Source: Bowdeniella nasicola
GTDB lineage: Bacteria > Actinomycetota > Actinomycetes > Actinomycetales > Actinomycetaceae
Assembly: GCF_900107735.1 (NCBI RefSeq)
Contig: NZ_FNQV01000003.1
Span: 124,001-188,000 of the forward strand
Reading direction: 5' to 3'
DNA length: 64,000 bases
Below, in pieces: positions 8,459 to 16,833 of the stretch. The position numbers and the translations under genes are program-made. Under the pieces are notes generated by a model, which did not search any database, was not told the origin of the DNA, and was given only the letters and a program-made list of their open reading frames with translations. How positions within the stretch are numbered: position 1 is the stretch's first letter; every line of letters begins with the position of its first letter.

Positions 8459-9484
8459 ATGTCTCTTTTCGAGTTCGACTCCGGTCACCTCATTCCCGCC
8501 CGCTTTGGGCATACGAGCAGCGCGCGGCTCGATTCTCAGATGCTGCGAGCGGTCAAGGATCAGGTCCTCGAGCTCGTCGGCCGGCCGCTGTTTCCCGTCG
8601 TCTGGGAAGAGCGCCAGCAGGCACAGTTGCTCAGCATGGACGCCTCCGGCCAGGTCGTCACCGTCGAGGTCCTGGACGAACTCAATGCTGCAAGCCTCGT
8701 TGCTGCGCTGTCGCGCGCCGGTAACTGGGCGGCCCTCGGCTGGCTCGACCTGGCCGCCATGTATCCCGCAGGGCAGGGCGCCTTTCGGCGGGATTGGAAT
8801 GAGTTTCGCGAATCGCTGCCGCCACGCACCCCGGCGGGTCCGCGCGTCGTCATCGTCGCCGATCACATCACCGACGACGTTCGCCCCGCGCTCGAATTGC
8901 TGTCCGGCTCGGGCGTTGACGTCTACGAACTGAGCTTGCGTGAGTTCGGCGATGGTCGCCGACTCATCGATGTGGCGCCCGTGCGCGGGCCGCTCGCTGC
9001 CCGCTCGCAGATGGTCATGTTGGGGCGCGCGACCAAGGAAGTCGAACTACTGGCCTCCGCGCAGGAGTTCGCGCCCGTCGCGCCCGAAGAAGACGAGGCC
9101 GACGGCGACGTCGAAGCGACCGGGACGATGGAAACCGAACCGGAGGAGCCGGCGGCCGAGCCCAGCCAGCCGAGCTATACCGCCCCGATGGATGAGGCGG
9201 CCCGTACGTTGCTCGCGATCGCGAAGTACCTGGGGGAGGACACCCGATTGACGTGGCTGCAGCTACGCAAGGGCGTCAGCCACGAGGCGACGCTGCGAGT
9301 GACGGGCGAGCTCGTGCTTGAAAACGGCGATGAGTACCGCGACCCGTCGGCGGCGGCGTGCGCGGTTTCGGGCCGCGATGATGTGGATGGCTGGCGCGTG
9401 TGGCGCTTTGGTGAGGCGGGCCCGAACCTGGATGACGCCCGCTACGAGCTCGACGAGGCCGACGAGCTAGACGTACGCTCCTAG
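8459..9484 (+). CDS. Unknown protein with possible nuclease-like N-terminus and RAMA-like C-terminus
   Basis: A 341-residue protein I cannot name. The N-terminal ~120 residues (FEFDSGHLIPARFG ... LELVGRPLFPVVW ... MDASGQVVTVEV) have a D-x-VEV strand pattern faintly like PD-(D/E)XK nuclease relatives, but no convincing active-site Lys. A mid region follows, then an acidic linker at about residues 200-245. The last ~85 residues (LRVTGELVLENGDEYRDPSAA ... DGWRVWRF) resemble the RAMA/DUF4357 domain found with restriction-modification enzymes. ATG 8459 is used, with AGGG upstream. The 3' end overlaps the convergent hydrolase gene by 18 nt. Nothing else in the window suggests a restriction system. 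Confidence 0.6.
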   Translation: MSLFEFDSGHLIPARFGHTSSARLDSQMLRAVKDQVLELVGRPLFPVVWEERQQAQLLSMDASGQVVTVEVLDELNAASLVAALSRAGNWAALGWLDLAAMYPAGQGAFRRDWNEFRESLPPRTPAGPRVVIVADHITDDVRPALELLSGSGVDVYELSLREFGDGRRLIDVAPVRGPLAARSQMVMLGRATKEVELLASAQEFAPVAPEEDEADGDVEATGTMETEPEEPAAEPSQPSYTAPMDEAARTLLAIAKYLGEDTRLTWLQLRKGVSHEATLRVTGELVLENGDEYRDPSAAACAVSGRDDVDGWRVWRFGEAGPNLDDARYELDEADELDVRS

Positions 9485-10462
9485 CCAGCGGCGCAGTTCC
9501 CCGGAGGCGAAGGCGCGAACGTCCTCGCGTGAGAGGAAGACGTCGTGGATCGCGCCCTCGAATCGGGCGACCGTAACGAGCGGCCCGAGCTTGAGGGCGG
9601 CCAGGCCGATCTCTTTGACATCGAGGACGGTATCGGAGCCGAGCAGCGCTTCGGACCATGACAGCGAAAAATCGGTCGCGCCGGAGGTCATGACGAGGAC
9701 GGGGCAAGAAATATCCAGCCCCTCTGCGACGGCCGCGTGCCCGGCCAGGATCGCCGAAAGCCAACCCGCGCGCACGGGAGCCGAGGGCATCGTGCGCCAC
9801 CGGTCATTGGTTTGCCAGCCGAGTTCCTGCAGGCTGCGGTAGTAAAACCCGTTATCCGGCAGCGGGAAAATGCGTTTGGGGTTGCGCCGGCCGACGACGT
9901 CGGCGACGGGCTGTGAGACGAGTTTGAGCAGCGCCGAGCCCTGCAGCGCGAGCCACGGGGAGTTCAAGACGAGCGCGCGCAGCGCGCCGGGATGCCGGTC
10001 CGCCCACAGCGAGGCGGTGAGTCCCCCGGTGGAATGGCCCATCATGACGACGTCCATGCCGAAACCGTGTTCGGCGCGGATGACCTTCATGGCTTCGTGG
10101 ATGTCCTCGTCGTAGGTGGCGAGGTCCGTAATGAAACCGCGGGTTTGATGGCTGCGCAGCGAGCGGCCGTATTTACGCAGATCGAGGGCGTAAAACACGC
10201 CGCCCGCGCGCGCCACGTCACGGGCGAGGTGCGGATGGTAGAAATAGTCGTTCCAGCCGTGCACGTAGAGCATCGCGAAGTGCGGGCTCGACGGCGTCCC
10301 CGGCAGCGCCTTGCTGTCCTCCGCGGCGACGTGCCGCACGAGGGTTGCCACGCAGGCGCCCTCATCGTCGTCGAGCAGCGGCAGGGTACGGGCTTGGAAA
10401 CCGCACCCGAGGAGGTCGCTACCCCAGGCGTCGACGGGAGCTTCGGCAGGCTGAATACTCAC
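9467..10462 (-). CDS. Alpha/beta hydrolase (lysophospholipase-like)
   Basis: A 331-residue serine hydrolase of the alpha/beta fold. The oxyanion region is LYVHGWNDYF and the nucleophile elbow is GHSTGG with Ser at about 144; a late GAIHDVFLS supplies the His. The region between resembles monoglyceride lipase or lysophospholipase enzymes acting on ester lipids, but the substrate is unknown. The start is GTG 10462; no strong ribosome site is seen. It lies 53 nt downstream of metX on the same strand and may be read through from the metYX unit. Its 3' end overlaps the convergent unknown gene by 18 nt. Confidence 0.82.
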   Translation of the reverse strand: MSIQPAEAPVDAWGSDLLGCGFQARTLPLLDDDEGACVATLVRHVAAEDSKALPGTPSSPHFAMLYVHGWNDYFYHPHLARDVARAGGVFYALDLRKYGRSLRSHQTRGFITDLATYDEDIHEAMKVIRAEHGFGMDVVMMGHSTGGLTASLWADRHPGALRALVLNSPWLALQGSALLKLVSQPVADVVGRRNPKRIFPLPDNGFYYRSLQELGWQTNDRWRTMPSAPVRAGWLSAILAGHAAVAEGLDISCPVLVMTSGATDFSLSWSEALLGSDTVLDVKEIGLAALKLGPLVTVARFEGAIHDVFLSREDVRAFASGELRRWLGAYV

Positions 10463-10515
10463 CTAGCCATTGTCGCGTGCCGGGGCCGGGACCGGAATCG
10501 CCTCGGGGTGTGACA

Positions 10516-11664
10516 CTAATCCAGCACGCATTGACCTTGCTCACGTTTCGCCCTCACCGGTGTGAGGAGCCGAGCCAATTGGGTGGCGACGGCGTCCGTC
10601 TCGATGAGGAAGCCATCGTGCCCGTAGTCGGAGGCGATGAGGGCGAGCGGGAAGGCGTCGGGAATCGCCTCGGCGAGCAGCTGGGATTCGGCCAGCGGGA
10701 ACAGCCGGTCGGAATCGATCGCGATCACGAGGGTGCGCGCGGTGATCTGGGATAGGGCCTCACGCACCCCCCCGCGATCGCGCCCCACGTCGTGCGTGAG
10801 CATGGCCCGCGTCAGGGTGATGTAGGAGTTCGCATCGAAGCGGCGGGCGAGCTTGGCGCCGTGGTGGTCGAGGTAGGACTGGACGGCGAAGCGCCCACCC
10901 GCGAGGGGTTCCTCGCTGCCCTGGGAGATCCGCCCGAAGCGCTGATCGAGCTCGTAGGCGCTGCGGTAGGAGATGTGCGCGATGCGGCGTGCGAGGCCGA
11001 GCCCGTACCAGGGCCCGGTTCCCGGCGAGCGGTCGTAGTAGTTGCCGTGAACGAAATTCGGGTCGCCATAGATGGCCAGCAGCTGCGTATGACCTAGTGA
11101 GATTTGATCTGCCGTCGTGCGCGCTCCCGAAGCGATCACCGCCAATCGCGCGACACGCTCCGGCCTGGAGATCGCCCATTCCAGGGCGCGGTGACCTCCC
11201 ATGGAGGCGCCAACAACAAGGGTGAAGCGCGCGATGCCGAGCTGATCGGCAAGGAGCGATTCGGCAAGGACCTGATCGCGCGCGGTGATCTGCGGGAAGC
11301 GTGCCCCCCACGGCTGCTCATCGGGGGCTAACGACGCGGGCCCCGTGGAGCCCTGGCAGCCGCCCAGGATGTTTGGTGCGAGCACGAAGTAGCGATCGGT
11401 GTCGATGATCTTGCCCGGACCGACGATGCCGGGCCACCAGGTGGGCACGTCCGTATCGCCCGTGAGTGCGTGCAAGATGAGGACCGCGTTATCGCGCGCT
11501 GCGTTCAGCTGGCCGAAGGTTTGGTAGGCGAGCGTCACCGGTAGGGACTCGCCCGATTCGAGCAGCACTGTGCCGAGGTCGGCAAAGCGTCGCTCGCCCG
11601 GGTCATCGCCGGTGCGCCAGGCCCCGGTCGCGGGGATCGTCGCGGTATTTTCTGGTTCGTGCAT
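10516..11664 (-). CDS. metX: Homoserine O-acetyltransferase
   Basis: This enzyme activates homoserine with acetyl-CoA for methionine synthesis. The 382-residue alpha/beta-hydrolase-fold protein has the family marks: YQTFGQLNAARDNAVLILHA, NILGGCQGSTGP, the nucleophile elbow VVGASMGGH, and the C-terminal DSDRLFPLAES and YGHDGFL that carry the catalytic Asp and His. ATG 11664 (MHEPENT) gives the family length; longer upstream in-frame sequence falls inside metY. It begins 8 nt after the metY stop, so the two are one operon making and then using O-acetylhomoserine. Confidence 0.94.
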   Translation of the reverse strand: MHEPENTATIPATGAWRTGDDPGERRFADLGTVLLESGESLPVTLAYQTFGQLNAARDNAVLILHALTGDTDVPTWWPGIVGPGKIIDTDRYFVLAPNILGGCQGSTGPASLAPDEQPWGARFPQITARDQVLAESLLADQLGIARFTLVVGASMGGHRALEWAISRPERVARLAVIASGARTTADQISLGHTQLLAIYGDPNFVHGNYYDRSPGTGPWYGLGLARRIAHISYRSAYELDQRFGRISQGSEEPLAGGRFAVQSYLDHHGAKLARRFDANSYITLTRAMLTHDVGRDRGGVREALSQITARTLVIAIDSDRLFPLAESQLLAEAIPDAFPLALIASDYGHDGFLIETDAVATQLARLLTPVRAKREQGQCVLD

Positions 11665-11672
11665 GACCGGGC

Positions 11673-13010
11673 CTACGCAATCGCCTGAATGGAGGGTTGC
11701 GTGGTGGCGCGCGCGGCTGCTAGCCCCGCATCGAGATCGGCGAGGATATCGTCGATGTGCTCCAGCCCGACCGACAGTCGCACCGTGCCGGGCGTGATGC
11801 TGGCGGCAGCGAGGCCCTCGTCGGGAACCTGCGAATGCGTCGTCGAGGCGGGGTGGACGGCCAGCGAGCGAACGTCGCCGATGTTGGCGACGTGGGAGTG
11901 CAAGGTGAGCGCGTCGATGAAGGCCTTGCCGGCTTCGCGGCCGCCCTCGAGGTCGATGGCCACGATGCTGCCCGCACCCTTGGGCGTGTATTTTTGGGCG
12001 CGTTCGTAGTACGGCGAGGACGGTAGGGAGGACCAACGTACGGCCTCGACGCCGTCGGCGCCTTCGAGATACTCGGCGACCTTGCGCGCGTTGTCGATGT
12101 GCCGGTCAAGCCGCAGGGAGAGCGTTTCGATGCCCTGGGCGATGAGGAAGGCGTTGAACGGTGAGATGGCAAAGCCGAAGTCTCGCTGGCCCTCGATCCG
12201 GCACTTGAAGATGAAGGAGACGTTCGCGCCAAAGGGGCTGTCCGGGCCGAGGTCGCGGGCGTAGACGAGGCCGCCATAGGACGGATCCGGATCGTTGAAG
12301 CGCGGGAAGCGCGCCGGGTCCGCGCCAAAGTCGAACGTTCCGGCGTCGACGATTGCGCCGGCGATGGCGGTGCCGTGACCGCCAAGGAACTTTGTCGCGG
12401 AATGCACGACGATGTCGGCGCCCCACTCGATGGGCCTCAGCAGGTAGGGGGTGGCAACAGTGTTGTCGACGATGAGTGGTACGCCGACTCGGTGGGCAGC
12501 GTCGGCCACGGCCTCGACGTCGAGAATGTCGCCCTTGGGGTTGGGGATGGTCTCGCCGAAGAAGGCCACCGTACGCTCATCGGCCAAGGCTTCCCAGGCG
12601 GCCGGATCATCGGGCTTGTCGACGAAGCGGATCTCGATGCCGAAGCGCGGCAAGGTGTTGGCGAAGAGGTTGCGGGTGCCGCCGTAGAGCGAGGGCGAGG
12701 AGATGATGTTGTCGCCCTGCTGGGCAATCGTGAGGATAGCGAGGGTTTCGGCGGCCTGGCCGGAGGCGACGAGGAGCGCGCCGACGCCGCCTTCGAGGCT
12801 GGCGATCCGGTTTTCGACGACCTCGTTGGTCGGGTTGTTCAGGCGGGTGTAGATCGGGCCGAGTTCGGCGAGCGCGAAACGGTTGGCGGCCTGGTCGGCC
12901 GAGTCGAAGACGTAGGAAGTGGTCTGGTAGATCGGAAGGGCACGGGCGCCGGTATCGCCGTCGGGGCTCTGGCCGGCGTGGATCTGGCGGGTTTCAAAGT
13001 TCCAAGTCAT
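11673..13010 (-). CDS. metY: O-acetylhomoserine aminocarboxypropyltransferase (sulfhydrylase)
   Basis: A PLP enzyme converting O-acetylhomoserine plus sulfide to homocysteine (direct sulfhydrylation). It has 445 residues with the Cys/Met-metabolism PLP fold throughout: the N-terminal FETRQIHAGQ signature, the NPTNEVVENRIA turn, and the PLP lysine in SATKFLGGHG. The C-terminus carries SVGLEHIDDILADL. The start ATG 13010 has GAGGA a few bases upstream on the minus strand. It is the first gene of the metY-metX unit. Because the enzyme consumes sulfide, it connects to the sulfur-stress genes near 32-36 kb. Confidence 0.95.
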   Translation of the reverse strand: MTWNFETRQIHAGQSPDGDTGARALPIYQTTSYVFDSADQAANRFALAELGPIYTRLNNPTNEVVENRIASLEGGVGALLVASGQAAETLAILTIAQQGDNIISSPSLYGGTRNLFANTLPRFGIEIRFVDKPDDPAAWEALADERTVAFFGETIPNPKGDILDVEAVADAAHRVGVPLIVDNTVATPYLLRPIEWGADIVVHSATKFLGGHGTAIAGAIVDAGTFDFGADPARFPRFNDPDPSYGGLVYARDLGPDSPFGANVSFIFKCRIEGQRDFGFAISPFNAFLIAQGIETLSLRLDRHIDNARKVAEYLEGADGVEAVRWSSLPSSPYYERAQKYTPKGAGSIVAIDLEGGREAGKAFIDALTLHSHVANIGDVRSLAVHPASTTHSQVPDEGLAAASITPGTVRLSVGLEHIDDILADLDAGLAAARATTQPSIQAIA

Positions 13011-13305
13011 GGTGGGTCCTCAGTTCGGATGAGCGGGGGGCTGGGGGCCGGGCTGGACCGGGTTACGGTCCGGCCGCTCCCGATCCTGGGGTGACACGGT
13101 CGATCTAGAATCCAGATATAGCTATGCCCGAGGGGGTGTGGATTCTTTGCTGCAGGCCCAGGCCGTTATAGAACTGACGGCGGGCAGGCGAAAGACCGCG
13201 TCAGCGGCACATTCGACGGTTGCACAACATGTGTGTGACTCTAGCCGCAGTGACGCACAGTGAGCCAATGCCGGTTCACCATGTGAGATATGCCGGAGCG
13301 CTCGG
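13011..13305 (-). promoter_or_regulatory. metY leader and promoter region
   Basis: This 295-bp stretch has no convincing gene. On the minus strand it holds a possible -10 TATATC at 13120-13115 overlapping the palindrome ATAGCTAT (13118-13125), then a hairpin with 9-bp arms at 13051-13059 and 13067-13075 (one G-U pair) within the presumed 5' leader, then the metY ribosome site. I could not match it to a known SAM or SAH riboswitch. The distal part carries one copy of the GTGTGTGACT repeat. Confidence 0.3.
13231..13240 (+). repeat. GTGTGTGACT short direct repeat, copy 1
   Basis: The decamer GTGTGTGACT lies 65 bp beyond the 3' end of the DUF222-HNH gene. An identical copy is at 15088-15097 on the other side of that gene, also followed by an AGC-containing sequence. 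The nonamer GTGTGTGAC is also at 15061-15069. The repeats could be flanking target-site remnants or unrelated regulator sites. Confidence 0.3.
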
Positions 13306-14973
13306 CTAGAAGGGGATGGGCGCGTCGGGATCGTATTCCGCGAGTTTTTCGCGGGCCTGCGCCTGGGTGAGCTCGCTGAGCTCGAGGTGGTGGTGCTTAC
13401 GTCGAGGCGCAGCTGGAATCGTGAAGGTGCCCGATTTGGTCTCCCACGTCCGGGTGCCATTGTCGTTGACCTCGAGGATGCGTGCCGCGCCCATCGTCTT
13501 GGTGCGGTGGCACCGGCCGCAGAGCAGCCAGAGGTTGGAGACCGAGGTGGTCCCGCCCTCGCTGAAGGCCTTGACATGATCGATCTCGCAGTGGGCTGCT
13601 GCCCGTGCGCATCCCGGCCGGCGGCACATCCGATCCCGCGTCCGCACAGCCGCGGTGATCGCGGCTGGGGGACGGTATCGTTCCCGGCCGATATCGAGCG
13701 GGGCGCCCGTGAGGGTGTCAGTGACGATGCGTCGCCACTGGCCGCCCTGCGCGAGGATGAGCGCGAGCGTGGGGGAGATGTAGCCGTAGCCCTCGATCCA
13801 GGCGGCCTGGGTCAGTCCCGATACGGGGCGTATCGGGTTGCTGGTCCATGACTCGGGTTCGGGCGGCGGCGGGGGACTTGGTGGCGCCGCGATGAGTGCG
13901 GGCGCCGCCCCCTGGGTGGGTGGATCGCTGCCCTCGAGGCGCGTGGGGGAGGTTGGAGTGGTCGTGACAGCCGGGGATGCCTCGAGATCATCGTCGTCAT
14001 CGTCGCCGAGGACGTCATGGACGAAGGCTTCAGCGTAGCTTGGCGGCGGGGTGAAGCCTGGCAGGGCGCGTAGCAGGACCTCGAAGGGGATGGTGACGTT
14101 GATCTTCGTTGGCGGTACCTCGACCGGCTCGCCGCAATCGGTCGTGAATGTCCACCCCTCACGCATAGCGAAGATCGCCCAAGAGGCGAGGATATCGGCG
14201 CGGAGTTGAGAGCGGGAGCGGCAATCGCCGGCCTTGATCGCAGCGTCGACCGCGGCTTCGAGGGCCGTGTCAAAGCTGGCGGCCTGTTCATCGGGCATTG
14301 CGATGCGGATGAAGGAGATGCCATCGTTTCCTCGCTGCGGGCGAGTGACTCGGCGGCTCGCGGCCGCGCGCGCATGACGATCGTCAGCGTCGTCCGGATC
14401 GATCTCGATGAGGATCTTGTCGATCAGATGACGCAACTCGCTGCAGGACATCACGTCGACGACGTCGATGATCTGCTGTTCGACCTCAAAGGTGATGGGC
14501 GCTGGGAGATCGCACAGCTTGTTGGTGATCATGGTGACCTTGTCGGGCGAGATGCGGCCTTCGTTGAGCGCCTCGACAAGGATGGGCAGGTGGTCAAAGA
14601 ACGTCGTGCCCCGTTTGATGAAGTGCTTCATCTGGGTGGCGGAGATGCCAAGGACGAGACCAAGATCCTCTGCGGCGGTGCAGATCATGCCGTGGCGGTC
14701 AGCGTAGTGATACTCATTCGACTGGGCCGCTAGGTACGCATGGTGGAGCTCGACGGCATGGAGGCGGTTCTTGGCGCGGGACGCCTCGGCAAGAGCTTTA
14801 ATGTGCAGTCCGGGATCAGCCTCGGAATACGACATCGTCTCGGTCAGGATCTGCGCGCCGTCGATCATCGTATTGACAGTGGCAAAAGATCGCACAGAAA
14901 TCTCCGCGAACTGACGCAATTGGTCAGCCGGCTCCGGTGCTTCACCCGGAGTCTGAGGAACTTCTGTGGTCAT
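13306..14973 (-). CDS. DUF222 / HNH endonuclease domain protein (13E12 repeat family)
   Basis: A 555-residue protein of the actinobacterial DUF222-HNH family. The N-terminal ~300 residues are the helical DUF222 region. A Pro/Ser-rich, low-complexity insert with an acidic DDDDDD run sits at about 330-390. The C-terminal HNH nuclease module reads RMCRRPGC...CEIDHVKAF...NLWLLCGRCHRTK, with intact Cys pairs and HNH-type His/Asn residues. The family is multicopy and of unknown function, and in mycobacteria its genes serve as phage attachment sites. The gene is isolated, with non-coding flanks of about 300 and 235 bp. Confidence 0.85.
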   Translation of the reverse strand: MTTEVPQTPGEAPEPADQLRQFAEISVRSFATVNTMIDGAQILTETMSYSEADPGLHIKALAEASRAKNRLHAVELHHAYLAAQSNEYHYADRHGMICTAAEDLGLVLGISATQMKHFIKRGTTFFDHLPILVEALNEGRISPDKVTMITNKLCDLPAPITFEVEQQIIDVVDVMSCSELRHLIDKILIEIDPDDADDRHARAAASRRVTRPQRGNDGISFIRIAMPDEQAASFDTALEAAVDAAIKAGDCRSRSQLRADILASWAIFAMREGWTFTTDCGEPVEVPPTKINVTIPFEVLLRALPGFTPPPSYAEAFVHDVLGDDDDDDLEASPAVTTTPTSPTRLEGSDPPTQGAAPALIAAPPSPPPPPEPESWTSNPIRPVSGLTQAAWIEGYGYISPTLALILAQGGQWRRIVTDTLTGAPLDIGRERYRPPAAITAAVRTRDRMCRRPGCARAAAHCEIDHVKAFSEGGTTSVSNLWLLCGRCHRTKTMGAARILEVNDNGTRTWETKSGTFTIPAAPRRKHHHLELSELTQAQAREKLAEYDPDAPIPF

Positions 14974-15046
14974 AAAACTATTGGATCATCGACCACTGAC
15001 ACGCCCACGTCAGGTAAGTGGCCTGCGTTCGAACAGTGGGGCAACT

Positions 15047-15148
15047 GTGACAACTGAGGTGTGTGTGACAAAAGAGAAGATCGTGTAGTGTGTGACTAGC
15101 GAGACAGGTGTTCCCCTTGCGTCCAGTCTCGTATACGCTTAGAAGCGT
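15047..15148 (+). promoter_or_regulatory. Repeat-rich regulatory region upstream of the NlpC/P60 gene
   Basis: GTGAC occurs at 15047-15051, 15065-15069 and 15092-15096 (spacings 18 and 27). The last two are within the longer GTGTGTGAC copies at 15061-15069 and 15088-15096. A perfect inverted repeat ACGCTT-AG-AAGCGT spans 15135-15148, about 60 bp before the chosen start. The arrangement suggests one or more DNA-binding proteins controlling the cell-wall hydrolase; MtrA-type regulators act on such genes in relatives, but the repeat is not a clear MtrA site. Confidence 0.35.
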
Positions 15149-15208
15149 ACCTAGTTGTCGGTCGTCAAGAAGACGCGCCGAGAGACCCTCAATCCCCTCG
15201 GAGGACGT

Positions 15209-16759
15209 GTGGCCGTGCGAATCACGCTAACCCGCTCTCTGGCCAGCATTTGCGGGCTAACCCTTGCGATTTCAGGCCTCGCCGTGCCCATGGCGGTCGC
15301 GGTGCCCCCGTCGAACGACGATATTGATCAATCCCGGCAGGCGGAACGTTCCACCGAGTCGCAAATTGCCGAGCTCGAGATTGCGCTCGCCGAGCTATCA
15401 AGCACCACCGAGAACACGGGCATCGACGCCCAGATCGCGACCGAAGAATACCTGCTGGCTGACGATGGCCGACTCGCTGCCGAAGCGCGCTCCACCGAGG
15501 CGGCCAAGGTTGCTGCAGCGGCCCGCGCGGCTGTTGAGGAAGCTCGCGGTGAACTCGGAGTCAAAGCACGCGATCTGTATCGCAAGGGCTCGGTGCCCGT
15601 CAGTGGCGCTGCGCCGTATGTTGCCGAGACGACATTCCAAGAGCTCGCGACGCTCAAGCACCTCACCCGAACGCTCACGAGCCGTACGAGCGACGTGCTT
15701 CAGTCCTTCCTCGGCGTTGAGGCCGTGGCCGACATGCTCGAAGCTCAGGCGTCTCAGGCGCGCGATGAAGCCCGGGCGGCCGCCGACCTCGCCGAACAGC
15801 GTCGACTCGAAGCCTCCGCAGCTCTTGACCGGGCAAACTCGCAGGAGCGCGAATATACCCAGCGTCGCGATGAGCTGATCGCGCAGCTTGCCCAGCAGCG
15901 CCAAACGACCATCGAGCTGGAGCGCGAACGCCAGGATCAGCTCGATGAGCAGCGCCGAGAGCGCGAATCACAGGTGGCCTACGCGCGGATCCAGGAGCAG
16001 TCCCGCGAGGATCAGCTCAATGCGGCGTCGCGCGATGCCGAGACCCGCCCGGTCCCGCGGGTGACGACGGCCCCGCGCCCCGAAATCACCTACACGCCGG
16101 CACCGGTTCCGTCGACGGCTCCCGCTCCGACGACCCCCGCACCGGCCCCGACGACGGCGGCTCCCACCACCCCTGCTCCCGCCCCGACGACGGTGGCTCC
16201 GACACCGGCCCCACGCCCGACGACCCCGGCCCCGCGTCCGACCACGCCGGCCCCGCGTCCCACGACGCCGGCCCCGCGTCCCACGACGCCGGCCCCGCGT
16301 CCCACGACGCCCGCTCCGGCTCCGACCACACCGGCTCCCAAGCCTACGCCTAAGCCGACGCCGCCGCCCCCACCGCCGCCGCCAGCCTCGTCGAAGGCGC
16401 AGCAGGCGCTCGAGGTCGCTAAGCGCTACGTCGGCGTGCCCTACGTTTATGGCGGTGCCACGCCCTCGGGCTTTGATTGCTCGGGCCTCGTGATGTATTC
16501 CTACGCGCAGGTCGGTGTCAAGCTGCCCCGCACCTCGGGTGGGCAGTACAACGCGACGGCACGCGTGCCCGTCAAGCAGCTGCAGCCGGGCGACCTCATC
16601 TTCTACGCCCAGGGCGGCAACCCCAATAACCGCATCTACCACGTCGCGTTCTACGCGGGTAACGGCATGCGCGTGCATGCTCCGAGCCCCGGCAAGCGCG
16701 TCGAACTGGTCAAGATGTACTGGACCAACGTTCTGCCGTACGGTGGTCGCGTGAAATAG
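15209..16759 (+). CDS. Secreted NlpC/P60 peptidoglycan hydrolase with coiled coil and Pro-Thr linker
   Basis: A RipA-like D,L-endopeptidase expected to cut peptide stems in peptidoglycan, needed for cell separation. The 516-residue product begins with a signal peptide (hydrophobic core about 12-30, ending AVPMAVAVP). A long coiled coil rich in Ala/Glu/Arg follows to about residue 275, then a Pro/Thr/Ala linker of about 100 residues, then the NlpC/P60 domain. The catalytic Cys424 (GFDCSGL), His478 (YHVAFYAG) and His490 (VHAPSPG) are visible. GTG 15209 is chosen because GGAGG ends 4 nt before it; GTG 15215 is nearly as good. The linker contains 21-bp tandem repeats. Confidence 0.92.
   Translation: MAVRITLTRSLASICGLTLAISGLAVPMAVAVPPSNDDIDQSRQAERSTESQIAELEIALAELSSTTENTGIDAQIATEEYLLADDGRLAAEARSTEAAKVAAAARAAVEEARGELGVKARDLYRKGSVPVSGAAPYVAETTFQELATLKHLTRTLTSRTSDVLQSFLGVEAVADMLEAQASQARDEARAAADLAEQRRLEASAALDRANSQEREYTQRRDELIAQLAQQRQTTIELERERQDQLDEQRRERESQVAYARIQEQSREDQLNAASRDAETRPVPRVTTAPRPEITYTPAPVPSTAPAPTTPAPAPTTAAPTTPAPAPTTVAPTPAPRPTTPAPRPTTPAPRPTTPAPRPTTPAPRPTTPAPAPTTPAPKPTPKPTPPPPPPPPASSKAQQALEVAKRYVGVPYVYGGATPSGFDCSGLVMYSYAQVGVKLPRTSGGQYNATARVPVKQLQPGDLIFYAQGGNPNNRIYHVAFYAGNGMRVHAPSPGKRVELVKMYWTNVLPYGGRVK
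16211..16315 (+). repeat. Five tandem 21-bp repeats coding PRPTTPA
   Basis: Five consecutive 21-bp units encode the heptapeptide PRPTTPA in the linker of the NlpC/P60 protein. The units at 16253-16273 and 16274-16294 are identical in DNA, and the others differ by a few bases. Near-identity at DNA level implies recent expansion, and the count may differ among strains. Confidence 0.9.
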
Positions 16760-16784
16760 CGCGCCATAGGGAGGCACACAAAAG

Positions 16785-16818
16785 GCGGCCCGGCTCCTGG
16801 GGAAGGTAGCCGGGCCGC
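16785..16818. terminator. Terminator between convergent NlpC/P60 and AgcS genes
   Basis: A perfect 11-bp stem (16785-16795 with 16808-16818) and a 12-nt loop. On the minus strand it is followed by a T-rich CCTTTTGTGT, so it best serves the AgcS gene; it may also block the opposing transcript. Confidence 0.75.
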
Positions 16819-16833
16819 TCAGTGTTGGGCTCG

